Made by a program: the position numbers and the translations under genes
Source of the DNA: Curvularia sp. ZM96
Taxonomy: Eukaryota; Ascomycota; Dothideomycetes; Pleosporales; Pleosporaceae
Length of the DNA: 64,000 nucleotides
Reading direction: 5' to 3'
Assembly (NCBI GenBank): GCA_022457065.1
Contig: JAJGBQ010000005.1
Span: 4,030,001-4,094,000, forward strand
Notes under the pieces: model-generated
Database searches by the model: none
Seen by the model: the letters and a program-made list of their open reading frames with translations, nothing else
Told to the model about the DNA's origin: nothing
Shown: one piece after another, positions 32,610 through 44,323 of the stretch
Layout of the letters: the number at the start of each line of letters is the position of its first letter
How positions within the stretch are numbered: the stretch's first letter is position 1

Positions 32610-33425
32610 TCAAGAGCCTTCCGCCGCGCCATCATCTTCCTTTTTCTCCACCTTTCTCCCCTGGAAAACCACCATCATTACCCCTCCCACTTGCCCCTCA
32701 CTCTTTACCTCGCTAGACCCCTTACACTCCTGCACAGCCTCCCTGACTGCCTTCAAAGCCGCATCAGCTTCTTCGGGCGTGGCCTTCCTTCCCCCCCTCT
32801 TGGGCCCCAGCATAACCTCAACTTTTCTGCCTTCCTTGAGAAACTTCTTCAGCGATCCTAGTCTGTGCTTCAGGTCGCCGGGAGCAATAGCCCAGTTAAG
32901 TTCGAGGGACTTGGAAGAGGGACCAGCACCCTGGCCTTTTGCCTGGCGGCGCAGTGTGTCGAGCTTGCGCTCGTGTTGATTGCGGAGGTCCATTTTGGAA
33001 ATGACGCGGCAGGTGGGCAAGTTGTCGGGGTCAGCTTGCCCGAATTCGTCGACCTTGCCGGGCGTCATTTGCACTAGGTGGTGTGTGGTCTTCTGGACAC
33101 TTGCGAGAACCTCGTCCAGCGGAACGTTCTTGTGGAACTTGCCATCTTCATCTACAAAGTTGATACGATTGGCTTGGATGGCGTTGTCGAGAACGTAGTA
33201 GTCTGATAGTGCATGGCGACGAGTGTCTTTGGTGTACTTCTTTGTGCGAATTGATGTCCGGGAGGTCAGGCTTGGGGTTGAGGAGGCGAGAGATGTGGAA
33301 GCTGATGTTGATGGCGCAAATGCTGGGGCGTACAGAAGCGGGATCGAAGTGGTGTTGCGTAGAGATGGAGCGATGAACACTCTGTAGAGGGCACGCGAGG
33401 TTCCGGAGATGTGCGTAGGCGGCAT
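32610..33425 (-). CDS. AIM23: Mitochondrial translation initiation factor IF-3
   Basis: A single exon of 271 aa. The first 60 residues are Ser/Thr/Pro-rich with basic residues, consistent with a mitochondrial presequence. The IF3 N-domain appears as DNAIQANRINFVDEDGKF, followed by a linker rich in Lys/Gln. The C-domain includes KSLELNWAIAPGDLKHRL and KKFLKEGRKVEVMLGPKRG, matching the IF3 C-terminal helix-strand pattern. The protein prevents premature subunit joining and helps start-codon selection on mitochondrial ribosomes (Aim23 in yeast). The start at 33425 was preferred over an in-frame ATG at 33530, which would add a hydrophobic 35-residue lead. It is convergent with uL4m (190 bp between stops) and divergent from atg16 with 291 bp between starts. 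Confidence 0.9.
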   Translation of the reverse strand: MPPTHISGTSRALYRVFIAPSLRNTTSIPLLYAPAFAPSTSASTSLASSTPSLTSRTSIRTKKYTKDTRRHALSDYYVLDNAIQANRINFVDEDGKFHKNVPLDEVLASVQKTTHHLVQMTPGKVDEFGQADPDNLPTCRVISKMDLRNQHERKLDTLRRQAKGQGAGPSSKSLELNWAIAPGDLKHRLGSLKKFLKEGRKVEVMLGPKRGGRKATPEEADAALKAVREAVQECKGSSEVKSEGQVGGVMMVVFQGRKVEKKEDDGAAEGS

Positions 33426-33716
33426 GTTTGGTAGTTTATAGTTTATGTTTCGAAAAATGGGGAGCAGGGAAGCGGAAATCAAAAGAAAAGTTGTCAATGG
33501 CGGTTCGAGATGCAGTTCAAGAAGCTTCACTGTTTTCGATCGACGCTAGACCGGTCGGGATCGAATCGGAGCAGCGACGACCTCCGAGCAGGCCGCACCA
33601 CCCCCGCCAGGTCACATCTCCGTGACCATCTCCAGCCCACCCCATGTAACCACCACCATGATACCGGCAGGCCTGTCGCATTACGATTTCCGCTGCAAAC
33701 AACTTGGCCTGCCGCC

Positions 33717-34410
33717 ATGAGTAATCCGCTCGAGGACTATCTAGCCGCACTGCAAGCGCGCGACGTACGGGAGAAGGCGCACGAGGCCTACGTCAACGCC
33801 TGTAAGAGGGCTTTCTGCCTGCGCCGCGTTGCGCTGAAGCGCTGAGTAGGGCTCATGATACGCAGATACAAAGCTCGCCGATAGCACAGCAAACAAAGCG
33901 CATCCAGTAGTCGTGGTCGAAGAGTCATCATCTGCCAGCGCGTCTCTGAGGCCCTCGACGCCCAGAGGCAAGAGCAAAAGCCCCGCAACACCAGACGCTG
34001 CGCCATCCTCTGCCGTTGCACAGCTCCGCGCTGAGCTGGCAGCCACTCAACGCACCCGAAGCGACTTAGAAGGACAGCTTAGAACCATCTCTGCTGAACT
34101 GGCCGCCCTCAAGACTACAGACACGGAACAAAGACGGCGCATAGAGCAACTAGAGAAGGCGCGCGCAGTACTGGAGAGACGGGCTAGGGACACGGCAGAA
34201 GAACTCAAGGGCAAAGGAAGACTTGTCGAGGAGGTGCATGACGAGTTGGTGGCACTGAACCTCCAACTGAACATGGCAGAGCAGGAGAAGGAGAAGCTGC
34301 GCAAGGAGAACGATGACTTGACCAAGAGATGGGTCAAGAGAATGGAGGAAGAGGCTAAGAAGATGAATGAGCGATCGGGATGGGAAGATCAGTCAAGAAG
34401 AACCAAGTAG
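33717..34410 (+). CDS. atg16: Autophagy protein Atg16
   Basis: Two exons (33717-33801 and 33866-34410; 64-bp intron, GTAAGA donor, CGCAG acceptor, phase 1) give 209 aa. The N-terminal helix MSNPLEDYLAALQARDVREK is the Atg5-binding region. The splice restores AYTKLADSTANKAHP, whereas the unspliced frame stops after VALKR. After a short Ser/Pro linker, a continuous coiled coil at about residues 80-195 carries the Atg16 dimerisation region, ending in the family's DLTKRWVKRMEEEAKKMN. Atg16 binds Atg12-Atg5 to form the E3-like complex that directs Atg8 lipidation at the phagophore. There is no WD40 domain, as expected for the short fungal form. Confidence 0.92.
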
Positions 34411-34683
34411 ATCATAGCCACATGCGTGCCAGTATGGAGGTCTAGAGGGTAATATTTAGCCGGGCCAGACTCAGGAGAATGGATCGTGTTTGCCGCAAAT
34501 TCTATCCACGTAGATTAATTCACCGTGGTCGCGCTGTCTAACGCCGTATGCTGGTGCCTGATCATCTCTTGGCGTTCCCGAGCTCCCCGCAATCTAACAT
34601 CACTACTATACCGTTCCCCACCTCCAACCATTAACACAACAAACAACACAACTCAGCGGTACCGCTTCTAACAGCACTACACA

Positions 34684-35834
34684 ATGGGTACTGCACTCAA
34701 AACATGGGGTAAGTAGTCATATCTCTGCAATGGCACAGCACTATGTGTGCCCCGCATGTCCCGCCACTCGACCATACTAACTTGCCTCGTACAGAGCTCG
34801 AGAACTCAATAAAGCTCGTTGACCCCAGCAAAGACGCCTTGTACAACTACTCTTCCTCCGCCCAGAAAGCCATCAACGAGGCGCGCCCATGGCGAACCGA
34901 CCCCAACTACTTCACCTCGGTCCGCATCTCCGCCATCGCTCTTCTCAAGATGGTCATGCACGCGCGTTCAGGTGGCTCTCTCGAGGTCATGGGTCTGATG
35001 CTGGGCAAGGTGGAAGCACATACTTTTATCGTTACAGACGCCTTCCGACTGCCTGTTGAAGGTACAGAGACACGAGTCAACGCGCAGGACGAGGCAAACG
35101 AGTACATGGTCGAGTTCCTGCAGCGAGCACGAGAGCAAGGTCAAATGGAGAACGCTGTAGGCTGGTACCACTCACATCCAGGCTATGGCTGCTGGCTATC
35201 CGGCATCGACGTCAACACACAGAAGACACAGCAGCAATTCCAAGACCCCTTCTGTGCCATCGTCATTGACCCCGATCGAACCATCTCAGCCGGCAAAGTC
35301 GAGATTGGCGCTTTCCGCACATATTCTACTGAATACGTCGAGAACCAGCAAAAGGCAGGTGGTGGTTCCAAGATGTCTGGGGGTGCCGACAGCGACGGCT
35401 TCGAGACAATTCCACTGGGCAAGATTGAAGATTTTGGTGCACATGCTAGCCACTACTACTCTCTGGAAGTCTCGCACTACAAGTCATCTCTCGATGCCAA
35501 GCTGCTCGAGGCACTCTGGAACAAGTACTGGGTACAGACACTCTCGTCGTCGCCCCTCATCTCCAACCGCGACTACGGCACCAAGCAAATCTCCGACCTC
35601 GCGCGCAAGATGCAGCAGGAAACACACAATAGCTCGCGCTTCAAGGGCGGCCAGGGCTACGCCAGTGGTCTTGAGGGCAAGAACCAGTTGGCCAAGTTGG
35701 GTGCGGCGGGATCCAAGATTGCACGCGAAGAAGATATGGGTCTACTGGCGGCAAAGGTCAAGGAAAAGGTGTTCAATCTGTCCAGCGAAGGCGAGGTCAA
35801 GAGTCCAGATGTCGTTGAAATGGAGACATCTTGA
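34684..35834 (+). CDS. csn5: COP9 signalosome subunit 5 (JAMM deneddylase)
   Basis: Two exons (34684-34708 and 34795-35834; 86-bp intron, phase 1) give 354 aa. The first exon encodes only eight full codons (MGTALKTW). The joined sequence TWELENSIKLVDPSKDALY is the usual CSN5 start. The MPN+ domain has the upstream Glu in EVMGLMLGKV and the JAMM zinc motif HSHPGYGCWLSGID, the active metalloprotease signature. CSN5 removes Nedd8 from cullins as the catalytic subunit of the COP9 signalosome and in filamentous fungi affects development and secondary metabolism. A C-terminal helical tail follows (QISDLARKMQQET). It converges on the mitochondrial GluRS gene with 285 bp between stops. Confidence 0.94.
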
Positions 35835-36119
35835 TGCTTCTTGCTGTGGCTCAGAGAGACGTGTGGATATTGTGCAATGACTGGACAGCATGGCAAAGGC
35901 GTTTTACGGCGTGCAAAGGGAAACAAAGCGGAGTTTTATTTCTCTGAAGGGTATCATAGATTTACAGATGCTAGTGTTACTGAAACCCATCATGGCTTTG
36001 CTGATGACCATGACGAATCACTTTTTTGAAATCCCTCATTCGCTCGTATCGTATCGTACAGTATTCTTTCTTTTATCCTCGTCGAAACTACGCACCTGCC
36101 ACATGTCCCTGTCCTCCTC

Positions 36120-37745
36120 TCAACATCCCAACCTCGCCAGCGTCTCCTCCCTTCCTAGGATAATCATAACATCATAAATCCGCATACCCTGCTCCTGCCC
36201 CGTGATTGTCTTGCGGAGGTAATGATACACGTCCTTACTACCCTTCTTTCCTTCTTCCCTACCATCGATAATCTCGTGCACTTTTTTCATCAAATGCTCT
36301 TTATCCCAGTCCTTTTCAGACACCTGCGCCAGCATCTGCGAGCGCATGGGGATATCCGACGTAGTTGTGACGGGGGGAGCATTGTGATAAGGCCTCAGCG
36401 GAGTAAAGAAGAAGGAATTGCGGTACAGGAACTCGTTCGCGTTTGTGTAGTTTTCGGCGTCTACTTGGACGATACGCTTGATGTAGTCCTGTGGAAAGGG
36501 CGAGCGGACAACGGATTTCCAGTCTTTGTAAGGGGAGTCAGGGGAGAGGAGGAGAGTGGCGATGTTATCGACGATTTCTTGCAAGGGAGCACCGCCTTGT
36601 TCGGCGCGGAGGGCGGCGTGCTTGCGTTGGAGGAAATGCATTTTACCGAATGTGACGGTTGAATTGCCCTTCGTAAATTTGAGGGAGAAGTTCTTAATCA
36701 AGGTCGCGAGATCCATGACGTCTGATTTTTCCTTATGGCTCCAGCCGAGTAGGGCGGCGAAGTTGGTAAGTGTCTCCGGGAAGATCTCCATCTCTTTGAA
36801 GGCGGTGATGTCGGTGTCCAAGTTGCGCTTGCTGAGTTTGTTACCGTTTTCGTCAACGAGGAGACCGACGTGGGCGAACTCTGGGGGCTGCCAACCAAAC
36901 GCTTGGTACATGGCGATATGCTTGGGCGTGCTGGGCATCCATTCACTGCCACGAATGACATGGGTGATCTTCATGAGGTGGTCATCGACGACATTGGCGA
37001 GGTGGTATGTTGGCAGACCGTCGGATTTGAGGAGAATAGGGTCTTCGTAGGCGGTTTCTGTGACATGGCCGCGTCGCTTGAGAGGGCGAAAGGTGCCGTA
37101 GATGAGGTCCTTGTAGGTCGGGTACTGCTCCGGCACTTTGAGACGAATGACATGTGCTTCTCCCCTTGCGGCTCGGTCGTCACTCTCTTCCTTGGATATT
37201 GGGGCGCATGTGCGGTCGTAGTCGGTGGCTATCCCGAGCTTGTGCCTATGTTCGGCCAGCGCATTCAAGCGCTCCGCTGAACAGAAACAGCGGTATGCAT
37301 TGCCCGATTCGAGCAGTTTGTGTGCATGCTGCCTGTATAGTTCGCTCCTCTCAGACTGTTTGTATGGGCCGTACGGTCCTCCCACTTGTGGCCCCTCATC
37401 CCATTCCAGCCCCGCCCATCGTAGGTCGTCGAAGAGGCGCTGTTCAGCGTCCGGCACTGTGCGCTTCTGGTCTGTGTCTTCTATTCGGAGAAGAAATTGG
37501 CCGCCTGTCCGCTTGGCGAGGAGGTAATTGAAAAGCGCTGTGCGGAGTGATCCAAGGTGCAGATAGCCCGTCGGCGATGGTGCGAAGCGCGTACGTGCAG
37601 GAAACGAAGGCAAGGCTGCATTAGCCTTCTGGTCTTTGGGCGCTTTGGAGCTGAGTTGGCGGCGCGGGCTTCGCGAGAGGCGTAGAAGACATGAGCGGCA
37701 TGTGTAGGCGGGGAATTGCGGGCGAAGGAGGATAGAAGCGGACAT
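36120..37745 (-). CDS. MSE1: Mitochondrial glutamyl-tRNA synthetase
   Basis: A single exon of 541 aa. An N-terminal Arg/Ser-rich segment (residues 1-45) fits a mitochondrial presequence. The class I synthetase core follows, with the HIGH-type motif in PSPTGYLHLGSLRTALFN, the ATP-site RIEDTDQKRT, and the KMSKS-type motif as NKLSKRN near residue 300. HVIRGSEWMPSTPKH is the conserved Glu-tRNA-synthetase stretch before it. The C-terminal half is the helical anticodon-binding domain typical of bacterial/mitochondrial GluRS. The enzyme charges mitochondrial tRNA-Glu and often tRNA-Gln for transamidation. It is divergent from the DnaJ gene, with 268 bp between inferred starts. Confidence 0.95.
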   Translation of the reverse strand: MSASILLRPQFPAYTCRSCLLRLSRSPRRQLSSKAPKDQKANAALPSFPARTRFAPSPTGYLHLGSLRTALFNYLLAKRTGGQFLLRIEDTDQKRTVPDAEQRLFDDLRWAGLEWDEGPQVGGPYGPYKQSERSELYRQHAHKLLESGNAYRCFCSAERLNALAEHRHKLGIATDYDRTCAPISKEESDDRAARGEAHVIRLKVPEQYPTYKDLIYGTFRPLKRRGHVTETAYEDPILLKSDGLPTYHLANVVDDHLMKITHVIRGSEWMPSTPKHIAMYQAFGWQPPEFAHVGLLVDENGNKLSKRNLDTDITAFKEMEIFPETLTNFAALLGWSHKEKSDVMDLATLIKNFSLKFTKGNSTVTFGKMHFLQRKHAALRAEQGGAPLQEIVDNIATLLLSPDSPYKDWKSVVRSPFPQDYIKRIVQVDAENYTNANEFLYRNSFFFTPLRPYHNAPPVTTTSDIPMRSQMLAQVSEKDWDKEHLMKKVHEIIDGREEGKKGSKDVYHYLRKTITGQEQGMRIYDVMIILGREETLARLGC

Positions 37746-38013
37746 GGCGGTGGTGGACCAGAGTTGCCGGTTCGCGTGTGAAAATAGTAGACAGGGATCT
37801 CTTCTACCTACAGATCCTAGTGCGGGCGCGTCTGAACTTTTGCCCGCATTACAAAGTGATCGACCTACCAGGATAAACTTTGTTGCCGCTGCCCTTTAGA
37901 CAAACTCTGGTTGGCAGCCTTAGACGCTGCGTCCGTTCTTGTATATATCTCTTTGGGAACCGCATCTCTTTGCCTTCTGCACTCACCCGCACAACCTATA
38001 CACTCGGCACAAG

Positions 38014-39512
38014 AGTACGTATTTTCCACCTATCACACCACGACTACATGCTAACTCGAGCGCAGTGGATGAAGAAATCGACCTCTACGGTACGTCTGCG
38101 TACGTGCGCAACAAAGCCAAAAACTCACAAAATCAGAGATCCTTGAGATCGAAAAGGGCGCCTCCAAGGTCGAGATCAAAAAGGCCTACCACAAAGTACG
38201 TACGCAGCGATGACGACGCTCAGATCCGCATGTCTCTAACATGCCCAGGCTGCGCTCGCACACCACCCGGATAAGGTCGCAGAGGAAGATCGTGCAGAGG
38301 CCGAGGTCCGCTTCAAGGCCGCAAAGCAGGCCTACGAGATCCTTTCCGATGATGACAAGCGCCATCTGTACGACACCCACGGCATGGCCGCCTTTGACCC
38401 CTCCAAAGGAGGCATGGGCGGCGACGGCCCCGACATTGACGACATCTTTGCCCAGATGTTTGGCGGTATGGGCGGATTCGGAGGCATGCCCGGCATGGGT
38501 GGTATGGGCGGCATGGGAGGAATGCCCGGTGGACGCCATGTCCCTCGCAAAGGACGGTCGGTAGAGCAAGAGTACGAGGTCTCGCTGGAAGAGCTGTACA
38601 AGGGCAAGACGACCAAGTTTGCAAACACAAAGAACATTATCTGCAACCTCTGCAATGGCAGTGGCGGCAAGCAGGGCGCTAAGAGCAACTCTTGCTCCGT
38701 GTGTAATGGAAGGGGTATGTTGCCTTTTTTTCCGATTTATGTCTGAAGTACTAACCCTTGCAGGTGCCAAACAGGTACTCCGCCAAGTCGGTCCTGGCCT
38801 TGTCACTCAAGAGACAGTGCCTTGTGGTAACTGTCAAGGTTCCGGACAAGTCATCCCCGAGAAGCAGCGCTGCAAAAAGTGCAAGGGCAAAAAGGTCGTT
38901 GAGGCTAAGAATGTCCTTGAACTCTACATTCCACGTGGTGCCCGCGAAGGCGAGAGGATAGTCCTAGCAGGAGAGGCGGATCAATTGCCGGACCAGGAGC
39001 CCGGCGATATCATTTTCACCCTCACGGAGACACCGCACGACGTATTCGAGCGCGCCGGAGCCGATCTCCGCGCTGAACTCAAGGTTACTTTGGCCGAAGC
39101 GCTTACAGGCTTGAACCGTGTTGTTCTCACTCACCTCGACGGAAGGGGCATCAAGCTCAACGTCCAGCAGCCTGACGGCAAGGTTCTCCGACCAGGACAG
39201 GTCCTTAAGATTGAGGGTGAGGGCATGCCTTATAAGAAGAGCGATGCCAGGGGCGACCTATACCTCGTTGTTGATGTCGAGTTCCCTCAGGACGGATGGC
39301 TCAAGAGCGAGGCTGCCGTGCAAAAGGTCCGCGAAGCACTACCCAAGGATGAGAAGCACGATGAGAAGCATGAAGACGTCGAGGAAGTCGAAATCGAGTG
39401 GGATGCTGACATGGAAGAGTTCGGGGCTGGCAGTGGTGATCCACGGGCTGGCGGTGCCGAGTGGGAAGACGATGACGAGGGCGAGGGTGGCCCTCAGTGC
39501 GCGACGCAGTAG
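38014..39512 (+). CDS. Type I DnaJ/Hsp40 co-chaperone, start codon apparently split by an intron
   Basis: Five exon pieces are inferred: 38014, 38066-38089, 38137-38195, 38249-38714 and 38764-39512, total 432 aa. The start ATG is formed from A at 38014 and TG at 38066-38067 across a 51-bp intron (GTACGT donor, CTAAC branch site, CGCAG acceptor), giving MDEEIDLYEILEIEKGAS. Without that intron the frame opens only at 37939 with an implausible leader. The J-domain has the HPD motif (AHHPDKV). A Gly/Met-rich linker with GMGG repeats follows, then a zinc-finger domain with four CxxCxGxG-type repeats (CNLCNGSG, CSVCNGRG, CGNCQGSG, CKKCKGKK), substrate-binding domains and an acidic tail ending CATQ, a possible prenylation box. 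It stimulates Hsp70; the tail and zinc finger put it in the Ydj1/Xdj1 class. Confidence 0.88.
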
Positions 39513-40338
39513 AGATGTTGCGTTGACATGACCTGACGAAATGCATGGGTTCGGCGTTGGGGGGAACGATGATTTTTTGATTCTTTTCTCTCCAACAGAC
39601 ATACACACATACGGCATGATTGCGGATATTAGACTCGGACTGGCTTTTACCATCATGTGCACAATTCCCTGTTCTGATGCATTCATAGAGCGAGATGCTG
39701 CTGATACCCAGATTCACGGTTGGCCTAAGCGGAACACGATTTGTTAAGTCGGTTCGTTTTTAAAAGGATTTGGTTGTGAGTGAGACCAATTTATTCTTGC
39801 AAGTCTTTACACAGCAACAAGCCTGTGTAAGTAGCTACACTGTCGACATAGGCTGTTGCGCTATAGAAACAGTAATAGAGCAAGACTGTCCAAAATGACC
39901 GCATCGAATGTTCATACTCTAGCTCTCCCACAACTGGTGAAACCAGAAAATGGCAGCCTACAAAATCATCATACATTATACATATTCAAATTACTACTTT
40001 TACTAGTAAATGTAGATGTTACATCTATCTATTGTTTACTATAATCTTAGCACTTACGACTCTACTTTTAAAAGTAGCTGTACTTGTCACAGTTACTTGT
40101 TATTTGCTGTGTTGATAGCTTGTCATTGTCGGTGAGCTTTCTTTGATTTTCTGGTTTTACTGGTTGTTGAAGAGTCCAAGAAAGATGAGTTTCCCTGTTC
40201 ACTGCTTGCATAAGTCGAGTTTGCGTTTGTCCAAGTGCACCTGCCACTGCCACCACTTGCCGCCAAGAAGGCACAAATCTCACAAAAAACACCAGATTTT
40301 CTACCTCGCCATGTAAATCAATCTCACGACTCTATACC
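39513..40338. other. Intergenic region, no gene seen
   Basis: The 826 bp between two plus-strand genes include an AT-rich part at about 39960-40130. Short ORFs on both strands have no recognisable motifs. They should hold the DnaJ terminator and the next promoter. Confidence 0.35.
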
Positions 40339-41183
40339 ATGCAGCACCACCGACCAGATCTCTCACCACTTCCAGATATTGGGCGTGCGCCATCAGCACC
40401 GCCGCGCTTCCCTCCTCGGCCCTCACCACCGCCACCAGCCCAAGATTTCCTCATCATCGCTCTCTTCACACTCCGTTTGACAAAGAGGCTAATCGAGAGC
40501 CTGGAACACTATCCGGGTCGCGACGCTGACATCATCTGGCTTGTCAATTTCCTCGCACCCTTCAGTAACGACGATGCACTGGCCAAGATCTCAGGAAGGC
40601 AGAAAGACGATTATACACACATGTATCCGAGTGTGGTGTCTAGGATGAAGAAACAGCCGCGCTTTCCTATTCACTTTATGCAGATGAACCCTGATCGGTC
40701 CTTGCTCCAGCCGCGAGGAAGTGGTGAAGCAGAGCGGCCAAGAGAAATGACGGATGGTGAGTGAGCCAGTGTCTTTCGCCATTAGGACTTGAAGGCTGAT
40801 ACAGGATAGCTGAGAGACGAGAAATTATCGACTTTTGTGACACAGCCGCCGAATGGGGCTCCAGCGTACCTATACCAGCACGCGAGGCGGACAGAATGAT
40901 TGAACTGGCTGGTCAGAGGCGCATCGCAGACCTTGATCTGGAGCAGAGGCAGTTGCGTTTCCAGCCAGCAACCTCTTCGCCTGAAGCTAGGAGAGCGTAT
41001 CGGCCCGAAAGATCGCGGCGAGGTGACGAGTCACCACTGCAAGGGCAAGGAAGAGCGAACCTACCAGGTAGAAGGGGTAGGCGGGTATCTTTCGCGGATG
41101 GAGGACATGAATTTGAGGTGTGTTCTCTCTGTCTACAGTAAAATTTACGGTGGCGCTAATGGATACAGGATCGGAGGCGTTGA
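40339..41183 (+). CDS. Uncharacterised fungal protein, Pro-rich N-terminus
   Basis: Three exons (40339-40760, 40805-41117, 41169-41183; introns 44 and 51 bp with CTGAT and CTAAT branch sites) give 249 aa ending in DRRR. If the second intron is not used, the frame ends at 41141 (252 aa). The N-terminus is Pro-rich. A helical segment FLIIALFTLRLTKRLIESLE follows, then a polar helix, and the second exon encodes an acidic/basic helical region (AERREIIDFCDTAAEWGS; DLDLEQRQLRF). A chromatin-like or scaffold role cannot be read from it, and no known domain is recognised. Phase consistency across the first intron and helical periodicity are the support for coding. Confidence 0.65.
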
Positions 41184-42182
41184 TTACAGAAATGAAAGAG
41201 GACTTCGGTTTTATAAAGTCTGCTTTGATTCACAGTCTTGGTTGATTAATCTTTCCGCCAGGCAGGTACTACATAAATCAAATTGAGAGGAGGGTTTTCT
41301 GTTCGATCTGCTCTACTTTTCCAGCCCCAACACGGTTATCGATTCTGTTCAATATGTTTGATAGCCACCCGCAAGTTGCGAAGTTATGCAGCGACCTATA
41401 AGACGTTTTACGGAATCATCCGCAGAGAGAATCAAGCTCCTGCATTAGGTAGAGCAAGCAGGGTTCGCGTGTTGAGGAATCGCGTTCTTTGCATTTGGCG
41501 AGCGGCTGCGCAGGATTTGGTGGGACGCACGAGCCTGATGCATCAATAGAAACGAGCTCCTTGGTATTCGTGTGTAAAGGTGGGACGGGGGCAGCAATAT
41601 ACGGTAGGAACGGGTTGGTTATGTACAGTGGTATTGCTGACTGGTATCCATACCACATTCATATGCAAAATCCTGCTATATAGAGAGCTGCTATGTGGGC
41701 CTGACGATGGAATACGCATTAGAAGCGCTGCTGTCGCGGTCAAAGACATCTGATATGGCTCTTAAGCGGCACAACGGTGTTCCGCAGCGATCGCAGCAGC
41801 TAGCAACGATCTAGTAGCATGGGCGGGCTTCAATAGTTATCTATTCGTCGTCTTGTATGAGGCTGGACAATCCAAGAGAGATGGGATGAGAGGAGCGCTA
41901 TTCTTCAGCTTCCGCTGACAGCATTTTGTGACCCTGTTCTCAACCGTTTGGCGGTGTTGCCTCGCCTGCACGCGCCTGCCTACTCAGTATTAGCCTGTTT
42001 CATCCCAGATTAAAGTACTCACAAGCGAGCCTCTGTGGCACGGTAGCTGGCATTACACAGCCCGCAAGTGTTCAGCCTCTATAACCCCTTTAACCCATCT
42101 GATTCCACGAACATACTACTTCATGTACTGGCTTGTTGTAAATTGTTCTATGATTTTTCTCTCTGTGTACTAGATCGACCCC
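41184..42182. other. Intergenic region, no gene seen
   Basis: About 1.0 kb with overlapping short ORFs on both strands (60-90 codons), none with a start context, motif or splice pattern I can support. Confidence 0.35.
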
Positions 42183-44323
42183 ATGACATCGCCACTAGCG
42201 AGACTAATGCATACTCAAAAGTGAGTTAACGAATCTCAACTACTTGCCAACATTCAAGTTCACAAACCTAGATATAATGACCCAGAGACCAGCTTGGCTG
42301 AAACCAACGTGCAACCTGCTGTAAACGATAGTAGCGAACAACCACAAACCTCATGGAGTCAGGACCTCCTCCGATATTGGAAACTGCAAATTCTTGCCCC
42401 AATTAAGTCATGGAGGTCTCCTGTTGAACGTCGCAAGACTGCGATGTACCAGAACCATTGGTTAGCGACTGGCCATGCTTTACTACACTTGATTCCCCTG
42501 AGTAGCGCAGTGGCGGTCTTGATACTTAACTGGAGTCAATATTTTGTGGGGCCTTCTTTCACGCTCTCTACTACGCTACAATTTGTCGCCAAGTTACAAG
42601 AGCTTCTGATGCAGGCCTCCCTTGCTGAGATCGTCTTAAGCATCGTTCGTTCACAAATTATGGAAGGATATTTGCCCTTAGGCGCCCTGTCAGCATCTAC
42701 ACAGGCGATGCAAATATCCTACCTCTGGTCGCTCGATCTGCTGGGTGCAGTGACCTCTCGGTCCTTTTACGGGCGGCGGAAAGCGCTATTTGTTTGTCTG
42801 GTTCCTTTTTTAATCATTTTGACAGCTCTCGTCGGGCCGTCGAGCGCTGTTTTGATGATTCCACGGGCAGGAATGTCAAGTACACCATATGTTGTACATT
42901 GGAAATCCAGGCACGATGAAGATGCCATGTTCCCTTCTCGACTAGACAACAGGCAAAATTTAACATTGTGAGCGAAACAAAGCGCAACCCACTGTGACTA
43001 GCGTTGACAAGGTGTAGTAACTTGGATCGTTTTTCCACAACTTACGCATTCACGGGAGAGTCTCAGACAGAGTATACCAACACTCAAACCTATTATAATA
43101 AAAACGACACGACGGTACACCCAACCTCACGAGCTTTGCGTTATATCATGATGGAGAAGAAGGTTCCAAGCGGGCAATATAATATCCCGATACGCTCTGC
43201 AAACGCCACCATCCCAACCCAGCTCAGTGCAGAGGTTTTGTATGAGATTCCTAGTACGAAAGATAGCGGTGTTTTGATCCCTGGAATTGGTATCACAAGA
43301 TCGGTCAAATTACCACGTGTTACAGTCACAGCGCACTGCTTAAGCGCAGAAAACGTTCAGCAAACAACATTAGATACGCCGGTCGCCTACTCTCTAGACG
43401 ACGGTGCTTCTATCGGTACCATTCTCAGTCTGAGGAATCAAATTCAGCATTTTCTCGACCATGGCGGCTCTCGAGACACACCAGTCAACGCTCTACCACC
43501 GGTCTGGATTGCTTCGCCCGAACCCGGCTCCTCTTCAGTTATTGGCAGCTTCATTCAGAACAATTGCGCTGGCCCGGGGCCGTACATGGTTTCGGATTTA
43601 CTACTTAACAAATCCAATCAATCCATGCTGTTTTCTGATCCTTGTTGGCATATAAAGACCTGTACAGTAGCTGCTTTCTGGGAGCCATCTCAGCACCAAC
43701 TTACGGCGGACGGCGGTTCACGGGTGGTCAGCACAGGCTCGCTTTCGAACTTGGATCATGGCTTACCCAGAACTACACGCCCAATTTCTGCTGACCTTGA
43801 CAATATCGCTGGCTTAAACACCTCATCATTTAGCGGCATGATATTTGATGATTTCCAAAGTGACAGCACCATACTAGCCGTTGCGTTGGCTACCGTCTTC
43901 TCTGAAATTCCTTGGAGAGAGCAGGTACAAAGTGCGTTGAGCGATGAGCAGTATACAGTGATTGAGATTGCGTTGACACATCTTGGCTACGGATACGAAA
44001 CGTCGTCTATATCCGCACGCCTATCGCTAATCGTTATCATGTCATACTGCATATTCGCGGTCGGATACATAACATACATGCTCAGCAGCGGCCACACATC
44101 TACGGCATGGAATTCGGCAACTGAGATCATCGTTCTTGCGTTGGAGTCAAAGCGCAGCGAGCATTTGCACCATGTATCAGCTGGTATTAACTCCATAAAA
44201 ACGTACCAAGAGCCTGTTGGAATACGAGTCAATGATTGCGATCAGTTAGAATTAGTGTTCGAGCATGATCAAAGTAATCAGTTGCGGAAATTAAGAAGGA
44301 TTGGGCTAAACAAAGCATATTAA
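42183..44323 (+). CDS. Membrane protein with large ectodomain, uncharacterised fungal family
   Basis: Three exons (42183-42220, 42272-42967, 43018-44323; introns 51 and 50 bp, both phase 2) give 679 aa. The first exon encodes MTSPLARLMHTQ and joins in frame to YNDPETSLAETN. Hydrophobic helices lie near residue 75 (LLHLIPLSSAVAVLIL) and near 205 (LFVCLVPFLIILTALVG). A large Ser/Thr-rich region of about 370 residues with N-glycosylation sites and several Cys follows, and then a final helix (SLIVIMSYCIFAVGYITYML) before a 70-residue tail. The layout resembles the partial gene at the left edge of the window, suggesting the same broad class (DUF3176-like), but sequence identity was not measured. 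The function is unknown. Confidence 0.78.

Noticed and set aside
36556..37050. 164-codon plus-strand ORF
   Set aside because: It lies antisense to the glutamyl-tRNA synthetase core, which is clearly the real gene.
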